From NCBI GenBank assembly GCA_028641055.1, contig CM054063.1, positions 173,834,697-173,898,696 of the forward strand: a DNA stretch of 64,000 bases. The letters run 5' to 3'. Under the pieces are notes generated by a model that worked only from the letters and a program-made list of their open reading frames with translations, made no database searches and had not been told where the DNA came from. Source of the stretch: Alopecurus myosuroides (lineage: Eukaryota; Streptophyta; Magnoliopsida; Poales; Poaceae). Numbering within the stretch: the first letter of the stretch is position 1; each line of letters begins with the position of its first letter. Below, in pieces: positions 24,836 through 37,800 of the stretch. The position numbers and the translations under genes are program-made.

Positions 24836-25723
24836 CTTTTCTGAAGGAATATGGAGGTGGAGCAAGTTGGTGTCGCCAGCTGCATCGACACTGGAGACTG
24901 TCCGGAGAGAGTCCGGAGTCTCCGGACTTGGGCTCTGCGGAATCTTCAGACCGGAGTCTCCGGCCTTTACACCAGAGTCTCCGCGTGAGTTTGGCAGAAA
25001 TGCCCCCAACGGCTCCAAACTTTATGAGGGGTATAAATACCCCCTCCCCTCCACCTACCTCCAGCTAGCTCGTCCGGAATAGATCTCACCATTGCTAGAG
25101 CTCACCCACCTTGCTAGATCTCCCAATCCCTCCACCCAAAAGCCTTGATCTTTGGAGGATTGAAGGAGAAGGCCCCGATCTACGTCTTCACCAACCAGAT
25201 TTCATTTCCCCCCTCATTTGCTTGAGGGATCTTTGCCTAGGGTTTCCTTTTGTGGAGAACCTAGACTTCTTGCTACTCTTGGTGATTTGTGAAGTGTTGG
25301 GAGCCCCCAATTTGGTTGTGGGTGGGTGCCCCAAACTTGTTTGTAAAGGATTCGATTCCGGCCTCAAGGGGATCAATAGTGGAAGGTGAACTAGGCCTTT
25401 GTGGCGGGGTTCACACCCCTCCAACGAGACGTACTCCCTTTACAAGGAGGAACTCGGGAATACATTGTGTCTCCGCGTGCTTCTGATCGGTTATCTCGTT
25501 CACTTATACTTTAATCACTTGTGTTGCATTTATTGTGGTACTAGTAGCATTTATTGTTATACTAGTTGCATTAATTGCTATCCTTGTCATATAGGTAAAT
25601 TCACCTTAGTTGCGCTATCTAGAGAATTTACCTTTGTGTCAAGCCTAAACTATAAGAAAAATTAAAATTGGTCGTAGCACCTATTCACCCCCCCCCCCTC
25701 TAGGTGCCCATACTATACTTTCA
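24836..25723 (+). mobile_element. 3' LTR of the unclassified element, right part
   Basis: Resumes with CCGGAGTCTCCGG repeats (near 24898-24985), a TATA box, and the ending ...TACTATACTTTCA, which mirrors the TGAAAGTGC start at 5582. The CACCTATTCACCCCCCC stretch before the end is a feature I associate with grass LTRs. Open frames inside it look incidental. Confidence 0.65.
25032..25039 (+). promoter_or_regulatory. LTR TATA box
   Basis: TATAAATA in GGGGTATAAATACCCC, about 50 bp after the last CCGGAGTCTCCGG repeat. The position within the LTR fits the core promoter of the element. Confidence 0.55.
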
Positions 25724-25919
25724 GTCTTCAGGTAAAATACGAACATTGGGATCTTTTTCGGGCATTTTGCTGAAAGTTGAATTTCTACACAAAAATGAGA
25801 CAGCAGGGCAATTCTGCTGAAAACAGCGTCAGTCCGTGTTAGTTGTATTCAAAACTCACAAGTTTAGAGAAAAACAACAGCAAAAGTGTTCGGAAAAGTA
25901 GATACGTTTTGGACATATC
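25724..25919 (-). mobile_element. Partial Gypsy LTR, minus strand
   Basis: On the minus strand this starts TGATATGTCCAAAACGTATC, close to the LTR at 50366-51508, whose minus strand starts TGATACGTCGAAAACGTATC. It includes GACTGACGCTGTTTTCAGCA, which I recall from a common wheat Gypsy LTR. Only the first 196 bp remain; the rest is cut off by the element ending at 25723. Confidence 0.6.
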
Positions 25920-25942
25920 AGCGGACCATATCTACTCGAAGC

Positions 25943-27191
25943 GACTCATGGAATAGGCGAAGTCAGGGAAAGGTCGTGGTCAACCACCCTCTACCGACAC
26001 TTCCCCGAATAGTGCTAAAATGTTGGCACTAAGAGTCAGTTGGTACGTGTGGGTAAAGTTGTACACCCCTGCAGGGTTAAATATTTTTGAAAAGCCGTGT
26101 CCATGGTTAAGGACGACTTGGTGACGGATTCTATGACCATAGATAACTTGAACGGAATGATAAAACTTCTTGATAACGAATGGAAGTGTGCCTCCTCGAA
26201 GATGTCGACAGGGGTTACCTTGTAGCATGAGGTACCGGAATAACTTGAGAGGGGTGATCTTTCAAGCATGAGGTGCCGAAATGAGTCGGTGGAATGAAAA
26301 GACGATGATCTCAGTAGTTGAGTAGTTTTCTCATGTGTTTTGGAAATACTCCACGAGACGTGCTATTCTTCCTCGATTTGAAAAACAAAGATTGCTTTAC
26401 GCAAAATAACCTTCATGACTCTTTCTAAAAGAAGAAAATATATAATAGGTTAATTAAGTCTTGTTGAGTACCTCCAGTACTCAGGTTTGCTTCAATTTGG
26501 TTCAGGTGAAGTTCTTCACACCGATGGTGTTTGCAACATGGACATCGACGAGTAGTTTGGGGTTCCCAGGTAGCAGTCTGGAATCTATGGGCTGGGATGT
26601 CGCCTTATGTTGCGGCCTCTTAAACCTTTCGGTATATTGTTGACTAGCAACATAATTTGCCTTTCGTTGTCTGATGTAATATTGGGTCACGTGACCTCTG
26701 TTTGTAAAGCTATACTCTAGTAATACTTTCTTTATACAGTTTCATGTATAGAGTTACTGCTTTGAATGGTTGTTGTGTTTGAGCCCTTGGTTAAACGATT
26801 TGGCTATGCCAGTGTTGACTGTCGCAGTAGAGGGGTTGTGTGCCGATGATCCATATCTGAGCACGCCTGCCGATGTTAACTCATCCTGGGATTGGTAAAC
26901 CCAGTAACCCTCGACATGTGTAGCACTTCCTATCACACATAGCATTTCTGTTTAGCCGTGTCCCGTTTCGATAGTTTCAGATGACTCATGGATTCTTTTA
27001 TATGCATACTTGGTTATGACTAGCATGGACACGAGGAGCCGTAGTTCCGATGTTATCCGGCCTGCGATCCAATGATTCTAGTCTATCTGTCATTGTGTGT
27101 TACGGCCGGGACTGGTAACCCTGAAGCCCTTGTGGGTCCATGACTAGGAGTGCATAACATTTATGTATACCTCTGGGTCTGGGGTCTTGAC
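25943..27191 (+). mobile_element. Truncated LTR related to the nested Gypsy family
   Basis: It tracks the 3' 1.2 kb of the 3544-bp LTR with many differences. Shared stretches include GCCGTGTCCATGGTTAAGGAC, GTTCCCAGGTAGCAG and the ending GGGTCTTGACA. It is an older copy or a sister family, with its 5' part missing. Confidence 0.75.
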
Positions 27192-29112
27192 AGCAAGTGC
27201 ATAGTACACGAGGTCTAGCTGACACTCGTGCCTATGGCGAAGACTAGCAATAGCGGGTATGTCGAAAATACATGGGTCTGACCCAAAAATGAGGTGGCGC
27301 AACAGTTACAAAAGGCTTTGGACGAAAATAATGAGGTGGTGTCTAGTATAATTTTTCCAAGGCTTCATTCATCATTACGGTGGCTTCGGGTTGCGGTACT
27401 CTCCCTCCGTGGCAGCAACATATTCTCCTCTTGTGCTTCTGCTGTCAGATCCATGCATGAACATGAACATGCTCCATATATTGTCCCTCTCCTCCATGCT
27501 AGGTCCATTATTCTTAAGAGACACGAATACATATGATTTAGGCAGTATCATATTCAAGTGTATATTAGGAGTAGCTGGAAGAAACGATAGTACCTGCTGA
27601 TTATATTTTCGTGCACGAGCTCTAGGCATAGGTCCTTGTAATATGGAAGTGTTGTAGTAGTTGCAGTTTCATCTATAGTATGGATGTCCTCATCAACACC
27701 CCCTCCCCCTCCAAAAAACTGCAAAAACATCAATACGAAAACATCCATAACTTGAGCATCTGAAGTCTATTTTCGATGATCTTTGTCTCGTTGGATTCAC
27801 AAAACGAGCTATAAAAAATCATGCATATAAACATTATAGTACAATTATAGAGGATAAAACAAATGGGAAAAGGTCATACCTCCCTATACGAGAGGAACCG
27901 GCAAAACCTTCAATATGAAAAACGCAAACTTTTCCATACGAAATACATTTTTGATGAACTTGGGCTTGTCATGAAGAACACGAAAATCACCAAAACACTT
28001 AGAGATAAAGGCCAAATAAGAACCAAGAAATATGATGTCTTGAATTCAAAGGTTTAAATTCTCTACAAACAAGTTACTCATTCGAGCGCCCCTCTTGATA
28101 GAACGGTATCTATCCAATAACACGGTTTCCCAACTAACATCATGAGACCGGTAAAACAGAAACCCTATCAGATTCATACCTTTAATTTTCACATTCCACT
28201 TTAGCTAGATGATGACGATCTTTATCACCTCAAGAAGAACCATCTTTCTTGATTACGATCCACTTAGTGAAGACTTGTAAATTGATCTCTCATAAACTAG
28301 TACGGGAAAGCTTCTCTCATGTACATATTCACTTGACCATTATCTTCAAATGGGTGGAAAGCTTCAAGCATATGATCTCTTTGAGATTCTCCTCTTGAAC
28401 TTGCACTTCGCAACCTCTTTGATGACGATCACCACCTGTCGTCATCTTCCATGGGTTATATGGGATATCCATTTTGATGCAAGCCCATGAAAATAAACCT
28501 AACTCAACAACGATACTTCACACACATATATCATGGTTAGTTCACAAATCTATATGGACAATTACTTATTGTACCACAAGATCACATGATCCCACTTGGT
28601 AAATCATTTAGTTTTGTGTGTTGATCAATCTTGAATCCATTCTTTGCACTTTGACCAAGTACTTTCTCCTCTTTCTTCATAATGCCGATGTATTTACTTC
28701 TTCAATACGTACTTGCAATATGCGCAAAATTATCATGCCTATGCTTCTTCTTGATCATATCAAATATATTCATTCTAAGCAACGATCTTGATGGCATCTA
28801 ACCTTAAATCCAACACATGGAGTTGAAGTGATCCCTATGGACAAACTTATAAGAATATCTCAATGCGAACATTGGTCCATAAGGATTGTCATTAATTACC
28901 AAAACCACACGTGGGACACCATTCTCTTTCAATGGGTGCGCCACTGAAGGGTTGCCCTGTACAAGAGCATTGGAACAACCAGAGGCCGAAACAACCAAAG
29001 CTACGAGGGTTGGTACCATTGGGGCCCATTATCGGGCTTTCCCAGGTCATGCAACCCCTCTAACCTCAACTCTCCATGTATCACAAAAATTCAATTTGAC
29101 ACACAAGAGCAT
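27192..29112. other. Non-coding repetitive-looking DNA
   Basis: There is no supported gene. The minus strand of about 27690-28900 has the base composition and phrasing of a transposon non-coding region, but no terminal repeats, primer site or domain can be pointed to. It is left unclassified. Confidence 0.35.
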
Positions 29113-29430
29113 ATGCTCCTTCCACCGGAGAAAAACATTTTGAAATGTCAAAAAAACCGGAACAAAAATTTATCTTATACATCTCGGTATTCTCCACAAC
29201 AAATTTCGTGAAAAACCGATAATTTTTATGGTATGTGTAAAAAAGACAAAAAAATCTCGTGAAAAGTTTCCTTTTAGCATTGGATTTTTTTTTTGCACAA
29301 TCCACAAAAAATATTTGGTTTTTTGTAAAACGACTTCGTGAGCACATAGAACATCGACATGTACACATGGATTTTTTTGTCCAATTTTATATTTTAAACT
29401 TGTTTAAAATGCATTTTAAAAACTGGGAGC
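29113..29430. mobile_element. Possible degenerate MITE
   Basis: Starts ATGCTCCTTCC and ends CTGGGAGC, a weak inverted pair resembling the two better elements just downstream, with similar length and AT-rich interior. Confidence 0.3.
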
Positions 29431-29693
29431 CAAAATGTCAGCGCCCTTGCGTCACCGCTTCCTAACCTTGGGTTGAAAAATCCCCCTTTCCAATATAAAC
29501 ACAACCCGTTCTCTTCAAAAGACAACCCTTAATTCTGATTTGGTTCAAGTTTTAATTGGCTCTAGAAGTTCTTTGGAATACAACACAGAGTAGAATGCCC
29601 CCTCCTCCTCAATGAAATGGTTTTAGTTTGTTTTAAGCCTGGTTTAATCATACTAAGTAGTGTGAGGAAAGCCATTTTTGCTCCTGAGCTCCG

Positions 29694-30029
29694 GTGCTCC
29701 TTCCATTTAAAAAAAACTAAAATAAATTATTTAGAAAATTTCAAATATAATTGGAAATAATTCTGGATGTAGCCTACACACGTACAAAACCACAATACGA
29801 AATTTTTTGTATTATGGGCTAACAATGGTAAAATCTATTTAAAAATGAAGATTTGAAACACTATATTATAAATATGTCTATTTTTCATTTTTGTGTAGCT
29901 CGAAATACTTGGAATTTCAAATTAAAATTTTGCACGTCTATAGTATACACCATTAAGAACATCCAAAAAATTACATTTTTCTGAAACTCTAAAATATAAT
30001 TCTTGATTTTTTTAAAGTATAAGGAGCAC
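29694..30029. mobile_element. MITE with GTGCTCCTT ends, copy 1
   Basis: Terminal inverted repeat GTGCTCCTT...AAGGAGCAC around 336 bp of AT-rich DNA. The interior shares phrases with the next element (TTTTTGTGTAGCTCG against TTTTTATGTAGTTCG; GTCTATAGTATACACC against ATCTATAGGATACACC). The superfamily is uncertain; no clear target duplication was found. Confidence 0.55.
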
Positions 30030-30087
30030 TAAATCTCGGTAGCAAGAAATATCCACTCCGGGAAAGTGTTTTGTGCTCTTGAGCATA

Positions 30088-30429
30088 AGTGCTCCTGCTG
30101 TTTGAAAGAAACATATATTTACGAGTTCTAAAAAATTCCGAAAACAAATACGGATGTAGTAAAGGGTGTATCCCACGAACATGTAAACTTTAGATTTCAA
30201 ATACGAAGTAGTATGGGCTACACAAAATATGATAAAATTTAGAAATTTAAAATAGGCATACTCAAATCTATACTTTTGTTATTTTTATGTAGTTCGGAAT
30301 ACAAAGTATTTGGAATTGATTTTTTGAACATCTATAGGATACACCTTGGATACATCTCGATTTTTTTCAGAATTTTATAAAACTTATAAATATATTTTTT
30401 TCCCCGGTTTTTTAAACAGCAGGAGCACT
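30088..30429. mobile_element. MITE with GTGCTCCTGCTGTTT ends, copy 2
   Basis: Perfect 16-bp inverted ends AGTGCTCCTGCTGTTT (30088-30103) and AAACAGCAGGAGCACT (30414-30429) enclose AT-rich DNA. It ends 160 bp before the PRA1 start codon, so it lies in or next to the promoter or leader of that gene. Confidence 0.7.
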
Positions 30430-30588
30430 GTTATCGCCATGTCATTGTTTAAAAGTGCAAAAAAAAAAGTTGGGGTTGTGAAGTGAACTTCAGCACAAAT
30501 TTAGGGGTAAATTGACTTTTGGAGACCACGACACATTGCAAAAGAACTAGTCCCTCCTATCCTGCTCATTGTACGGCTCCGCGACGCC

Positions 30589-33043
30589 ATGTCCTCGTCG
30601 TCGTTCAAGCCCAACCCTCTCTCGCTGAGCGTGCCGGACCCCGCTCTCGACCGCTGGCTCCGCGACTCCGGCTACCTCGACGTCCTCGACTCCTCCGCCC
30701 CCGCGCCCACCACCGCCGCCACCACACCCACCAACCCCATCTCCACCTCCACCTCCACCTCCTCAGGCGTCGCCGCCGACGTCCTCGCCTTCGCGCGCAC
30801 CCTAGCCTCGCTCCTCGCGCTCAACCCCTTCGCGCGCCTCTCCACCGCCGACCTTGCCGTGCCCACCCCTTCCTGGTCCCTCGCCTTCATCGGCGCCCCA
30901 GGCGCGGCCTCCTACTCCTGGCCCCCGACCCCCACTCAGGCCCGACTCCGTGTCCAGGAGAACGTCCGCCGCTACGCCCGTAACTATGCCGCGCTATCCA
31001 TCCTCGTCTTCGCCTGCTGCCTGTATACTACTGTCTATCCCTTCGTTTCGCTGTTACTCCTGTCTTTGCTTGCGCGTGTAAAGCAAATGCTGCGGTCTTT
31101 GGCTGCGTCTCTGCAGGTACCGGATGCCTATGGCGTTGCTGGGGATGTTGGCTAGCCTTGCGGTGTGGGAGGGTGTGCGGTACTGCCGGGACCGGTGGGG
31201 GCTCGCCACACGAGCGCCCCGGGTTGGGCAGGCTCTTCTGTACTGTGCGCAGATTGGTGAGTGTCGGGTTTCAAATTCTGTTTCTGCACAAACATTGCTA
31301 GTGGAATGATGAAATGAACAACTAGTAGATTTGCTGACATCCGTAGGAGTTGCTCGTTGCTGGGTTACCGCATCTTTCATATAGGATCATTTCTTTTCTC
31401 AGTGTAGAACATGCTCCTCCTTGTGTAGATTGGTAGGCATCCAGAATTCACTTCCTCTGGTGGATGCACACAGAACAAAACCATGAAAAAGATCTCAATT
31501 CCACATAAGGTTCAGATTTGAACCAGTTTGTGTTCACCTGTCCTGATTCAGACCGGAATGCTCCAAAACAAATTTCGATCTTATGCGCGCAAGCGCATTC
31601 CACATACCTAGGTGTGTTCCTCCTCAGATTGAACATGAACATCATCACTGTCGGTAGGCTGAAAACTGATCACGCTCTTTGATGCGGTTTTAGGGTAATG
31701 CACTTCTTAAGCTTGTGCGGTACCTTTTCATCTTCTCCACATGCAATGCATAATCAAACAAGAGAAATAGACCGTTGCAAATTCAACAAACTACTTCCAC
31801 TGCTCTAGTTTTGTGTTGCTAGACTTACTTCATCCAAGCTAACCATCATGTGGAAGAGATTTAGCATTTTGCTCCAGTTCCTCCATATTTCTACTTTTTA
31901 GTAAGCCATATTCTGTAATTTCCTTATTCAATATGGACATTTTATGAACTGCTCTAAAAATATCTGAGTGGAAGCTGATTGGAATAGGTCAGCATCTTTA
32001 TATGTGACAGTAATCTATACTTCTTATAAAGCAAAAGCCCACTAACATGTATTAATGATTTTTCTATCTCAACATGCAAGCTATCCACATCATCCATCCT
32101 CCTAGCCAACCAATTGTCCATGTCATCTCCACTAATATTTATGAATTACTACATGCAAATTACACATCATCTATTTCTTAAACCATGCAATTATTCATAT
32201 TAATACTTTTAAAAAATATATACTATGATCAATTGTATCACATCTCTTATAAACTTTACAATATACTGTAGTCCCTAAAACGATCCCCGCAGCAACGCGC
32301 GGGGTATTCTTCTAGTTCTCTTGATGACACAGACCGCTTGCCATGTACTCCCTCCGTTCCTAAATATAAGATGTTTAAGCCCTTTTCCACGTTCACATAT
32401 ATCTATATGTATCTAGACAACTTTTAGTGTATATGTTCACTCATATTAGTGTGTACCTAGTCAACATGAACAATAGGTAGAACATCTTATATTTAGGAAC
32501 GGAGGGAGTATTAGTATTAACCTTATGCGGAACCTGTATTTTGTATTTTGGATTGACTGACGTCTACATTTGGTTGGACACTCTGTCAAATTATCAGTTT
32601 TCCTATTTGCACATGCATTCCACCTGTGCCATATATCAATTTAAATCCCATGGGTCTTGTTCATCTTTTTTCTTTTCTTTCTTTTTTTGGTGCTGTTTGG
32701 ATAGTAAATTTTCCAAAAAAAAACAATCCAGTTTTGAGTGGCATACTCGTAGTTTGGTACTCTCATCTCTCTAATTATCTATTTGTTTTGTTCCTGAACA
32801 GCCACTGCTATACTACTATATGTGTGCAACCTGCAGTTTACTCTTGTATATGCCATTGGGCTGAGTTACGCAGGTGATTGAGCGAGCCTTATCCCCTTCC
32901 TTCTTGTTTCTTCCAGTTCTTGTAAATCAGCGTCACTATGTTTTGCAGTCATGATGTTGCATGCTTCTCTTCGAAAGTTGACTCCCTCAAGCCTATCTGA
33001 CCCAGTGAATAAGAATAGGAGGGCACAGCCAAGACGAAGCTAG
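30589..33043 (+). CDS. PRA1: PRA1 family protein (prenylated Rab acceptor), type A
   Basis: Four exons, 30589-31022, 31117-31256, 32802-32873 and 32949-33043, join into 741 bp, 246 residues plus stop, all with GT-AG introns. The first ~90 residues are Ser/Thr/Pro/Ala-rich; then follow WSLAFIGAPGAASYSWPPTP, VRRYARNYAALSILVFACCL, YRMPMALLGMLASLAVWEGV, and the C-terminal TAILLYVCNLQFTL and LSYAVMMLHASLRKL. This is the PRA1 domain with two pairs of hydrophobic segments. PRA1 proteins are small membrane proteins of the ER and Golgi that bind prenylated Rab GTPases and help vesicle trafficking. The type-A assignment is by resemblance. Intron 2 is 1545 bp and holds a Helitron and a Stowaway MITE; the exons are undamaged. 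It converges on the trithorax gene. Confidence 0.94.
32014..32315 (+). mobile_element. Small non-autonomous Helitron in PRA1 intron 2
   Basis: Begins TCTATACTTC after A (32013) and ends CTAG before T (32316). A hairpin CCCCGC (32285-32290)/GCGGGG (32299-32304) lies 7 nt before CTAG. These are complete Helitron termini with insertion between A and T; at 302 bp it codes for nothing. Confidence 0.85.
32348..32508. mobile_element. Stowaway MITE in PRA1 intron 2
   Basis: 161 bp with ends CTCCCTCCGTTCCTAAATAT and its inverted copy ending GGAGGGAG, flanked by TA on both sides (32346-32347 and 32509-32510). This is the typical Stowaway (Tc1/mariner-derived) structure. Confidence 0.93.
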
Positions 33044-34849
33044 TCGTTGCCGCAGGTTGGCTGCAGATTGCAGGTACATTGCGATGTCATAGTACGGAGG
33101 AGTCACTGCCCTGAAAAGCAATTCTACATCTAAGATTGTATGCTCCGGCTACGTGCACCATTCAATCCTTCCTCAGGTTTTTTGTCAAATGAAACTGAGT
33201 GCGCGGGTTTTGAGGACGAATACAAGAGTGTAAAACTATAAGCACAGCAGAATGTGGCATGTGTGCTTATGATCCTAGGTCTGCCCAGTTTTGGCGCTGA
33301 CGATGTAAACTAGGGAGACTAGTGTGTTTTGGAGGAGCCTAATATAAATGATGCCTAGTGCGTATGGTTACTGTTGGAATAATAAGGGGTCTTCTCTTTT
33401 CTGAACATTGTCTAAGTTTTCCTCTGTTTTGCCGGTTCCTCTCTGGAAAGGATTCTCAAGAGTACTAGAGCATCTCAACAGGTTGCACGACCATTTCACC
33501 ATGCCCTTTGTTGCTGGCATGCTGTAGGTAGTCACCGAAGGTAACTGAACTCAAAAGAGGAAGCCAAAGTATCGGCAAAAGTTTTAAAAAAAAAGTTCAT
33601 CACGGCAGCCACACTAGCAAAAGAACACCAACACAAACAGGCACATGGTCAACAATTGATTAGAACATGGACATCTCAAACATTCCAATGGAGTGTGCAA
33701 ACAATCCATCCAAGACTTTTGGATAACAGGGCACATCAGTGCACATTGAAAATAGTGAATTCCGAATTACATGTAAACTCTCAACATTCTGATGCTCTAC
33801 ATGATCAGTGTCAATTATGGTTCCCAATCATGCATATTGGATTGCCAAACCTATTTCTGAGTATCTATACAATTGCACTGGCATTCCATCTAAAAACAAT
33901 TAGAAATGAATGGTTAGCATTCCTAGAATGATAGTCCGTCAATGTGAGAATATCACAGCAAGCGCTGGCAGCACCAGTCCCCAGTTCAGTAAATCCAAGC
34001 CTGGGGCATTTCCAAATACTCACCCTGCAGGAAAAAATAACCGTCAGAATAGCTGCTGCAGTTATGTAATCAAAAGAACAATAAATCTGCTAGAAGCCTC
34101 AATTGGTAGGGTACCCATAGCCAAGTCTCCAGTAGATTTCCGGTTAACTCAACTATCTGGACCTCTTTCGCTTTTCTTAGCTTTTGGTTATAACTGGCCA
34201 TACCTTCCATGACTGGTATCTCAAGACTTAATTTTTACACTAGAGTACCATGTGATTCCATATTCTTCTGATCAAATTTCCAAAATTATTTAAGACATTG
34301 TACTTGCAGATACTTCTGATAGGTCAAATGGACAAAGTTACTTTAGGTACCTGGAACTACATATTTAATTTTGCATGAAATCGTATCTTTGCAGCAGTAA
34401 CCAGCAGGGGATATACAAATGTTACCACTGAAATGCACTCTTGTGGTGCTTTTAGCCAATCCTAACTAACAGAACAAATCCAGAAACTAAATACATAAGT
34501 TGAAGGTTCTATGACGATTTTAAAAAGAGTTGCTGACCCCTTTACCATTGTGATACATGCCATATTTGATTTGTGTTGAAGAGTTGTAATTGTGACAATC
34601 ATAATGTACGAAAATCCCATGACTTGGGGAGACTTTCTCCAGATCTGTGAACAACTATCATGTGTGTCTATTAGAGATTTAGAAGTGCCATCCAAAGAAA
34701 CATCACTAGGGCATCAGAAACCGTACACAATGTGCCATCAGATATGACTGAACTGAAAAATGAGAGACGCAGACAAATTTTGTCGGTGGTTTTTCTTTTA
34801 GCGGAGTCGGTAATTGCTTCACTAACACTAGCATAGGGAGGACTGACCA
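33044..34849. other. Region between two convergent genes
   Basis: Holds the 3' ends of both transcripts. No coding region, RNA gene or mobile element was recognised. Confidence 0.6.
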
Positions 34850-37800
34850 TTAGTCCTTTTGCGGATATATTTCGCTTCTGGTAACCCTTATTTTGGCTAC
34901 TTGCCCCTCTGCTTCCACATCATTAACAACACCACGGCATTTTGGAAATCCACAATAACAAGGAAGCCGTTGTTCATTCGAAAGAAACCTGAATAAAGCA
35001 TACATATGGTTAGTCAAACTACAATATGTAAAAGCCAAAAGCAATATGGTATTCAGATCTGACCTATAATCGTAAGTCAACTCTTCCCATGGGTCTATAT
35101 CCCGCTTTGCAAAAATGATGATATGCTCATCACCAAGAACACTTATGACCCGTGAATAACAATTAGGCTGCAATGATGAAGAAATGTTACGAAAATTTCC
35201 TTACAAAGTACCATGAAAACCAAATATAAGTGCCAAAACAAAAAATGGTAAAGATTAGACTATAGAATGCCAGCCTAGAGCTATATGACAGAAACCATTC
35301 CCATCAACCTTACCACTTATGTATACCAGCTAAGAGCTACTATTGCAGTAATAACAGAGTACATTAATATGTTATCATTAATGCTCCCTCCAATCCCATT
35401 TAAGTGTCCTAAAACGTTTAAAAATTTGTACGTACACAAGTCATTCTCCGTGTCATTTTTTCCGGATCGGAGGGCGTAGTATTGCTTCTGAACTATTAGA
35501 ACGAACCATTTTGCCCTTTAATAAGCTGACAGAATATAAGGCCAAGATACTAAATATGAACACGGAATTGATGATACCATGGGGGCTAGCTACGCATGCT
35601 CTTGGTACCGTTAGATATGGAGAGTACTCCCTCCGTTCATAAATAGATGACTTCCATTTGTCTAAATACGAATGTATGTAGATATGTTTGTGTCCAAATA
35701 CATTCATATTTGGACAAATGGAAGTCATCTATTTGTGAACGGAGGGAGTATTTGATATCGCTGATTTGGGGAGTGGTCCGTTGGTGTTGTGTTGACGGTG
35801 TTTCCTGCCATCCGTTACATGCAAACATACTTGTTTTTATAGTGTAAATATAAGGCTGTGGCGCGGTATCCGTTTCTGTTTGAGTAGGCACGGCTGTGGC
35901 ATGGTTTCCGCCCGCGCTAAAACTTGCAAACGAAGAGTCGTTTTCTTAATCAAGTGTCAGGAGCGTCCGTGTTTCTTAGACCGTCATGGGCTTCCGTCGA
36001 CGCAAAAAAGGACGTTTCGGCCATGGACGGAAAATATTTGTCCGTGGGTACGTGTGAGTAAGTTCTCTGTGGTGGGAAAAGAAAGTGCTGTCATCGTTCA
36101 AAAGATAGTTTTGACCGTGGACAAGACGAAATCACCGCAGCTCTGTGTTACTCCCTCCATTACGTAGTATAAGATGTTTTGGATATTTCAATGTGGATAT
36201 TTCCCTTCAGACTGAAATGACTGAACAGACACATTAAAATGTGTTTAGATACACACGATTTAGATAAAAAAGTTAGAAGATCTTATAATTCGGAAAGGAG
36301 GGAGTATTAACTAGACTGGCCGTAAAAAGGCGCCTGTTTGTTGCAAGTTATGTCAAGCGTTGGCTTATTAACATCAAAGGGGCTGAGAGGTTAATAGAAG
36401 GTGAAGGCAAAAAAGGTTTTGGAAGAACATTCTAATTTTAGACCTGGGTGGAAATCGACTCCCTTAGGTTGGTGAGGTACTGATTAGTAGGTGTGTGATG
36501 ATATCTAAACTTTCACGGGTGAGGCGTAAAAAGGTGATATTTATATGGAAAGATTTTTGTTGAGACGAAATGGTTACGGCGGAATGGTCAGGTGCATGGT
36601 TGTATGTCAATCTACACGGAAAATTTTGTCACAGGGTATGGTTGATAGTTGATACTAACCCTAAACCCGGTATATAACGGCGTTAAGTGAGCTCTTTGGT
36701 CCATAATCCCTTGTGCTCCCCTTATTTGATCCAATGTTTAGCTTAGTACGCGTAGCTAGCCAGGTGGGTAGCTGCCTATTTTGCTACTAAATATATTACT
36801 AAAAATAAATATTCCATTATCTTTACAGAACAAGTATAAACTTTTCATAACCACTGTGGAGAGTTCTTTGCTTCAAAATAGACATCCTCAGGCTAGTATA
36901 ATTCCTTTTCACGCTGATTTCTCATTTTGGTAAATAAAGAATGTTAAGTGCTCTTTGCTTCAAAAGGGACATCCTCAGGCTGAGTGTAATTCCTTTCTCA
37001 CTCTGATTTCTCATTTTGTTAAAGAATGTAAAATATAGCCAGAATAGGCGCAGTATTGATGTTCAACAAGAGTTTCCTCAAAATATGTCCCAGTGTCCCC
37101 AGTACCGATATGTGCGGTATATAGCAGCCAAGAATTCAAGGAAAGACCATGCCAAGGTTATACAACAATTAATGAGAAAATAATTTGTAGTCCTCCTAAG
37201 CTGCTAACAAAAACTGGAAAGCACCAGCATGATAGACACATGTTTTTCTCACCTCGCAAGAGTGATTGATCAAATGGGCTATGCTTCCTGCTCGTGTAGC
37301 GTCAATAACACGCTCATCATCTATCCTGAACATATATGTCCCAGCACCCTGCATGCATGAGTTACTTTGAGTAGGTAAAAGAATGTAATTGATGCTGTTT
37401 CTAAAAAATAACATCTAAGTACATTCGATAACAAATGTTCTCTTCCGGTGTTATCAAATAGAGGCATCGACTGAGCTGAAATTTTGAAACAGTGGGTAAT
37501 CAGCAGGATCATGCTAATCAAATATAGAGAAAGCCAATTCTAACACACATTGACTCATGTTATACTGATGAATGCAAGCAACAGCTATTAGTTACAGGAG
37601 ATATCCATTTATGACTGGCTTTGTGAGAAAATAGATGGATCATCTAATTTTTCTAATTTTGTGTGCTCTCTGACCAACAAAGCCACCATACACGACCGCA
37701 AAAAATTTCAGCCCACTAAGGCCCCTCTATGTAAACTAATCTGGTACCAAGTCATCTCCTCTTCCATCTCAACACCTCGCTCAAAAAAAAAACCATTTGC

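Noticed and set aside
30519..30983. A 154-codon Pro/Arg/His-rich frame overlapping PRA1 exon 1
   Set aside because: It is an alternate frame of the same GC-rich exon, ends without a plausible continuation, and the PRA1 frame is the one conserved across splice sites.
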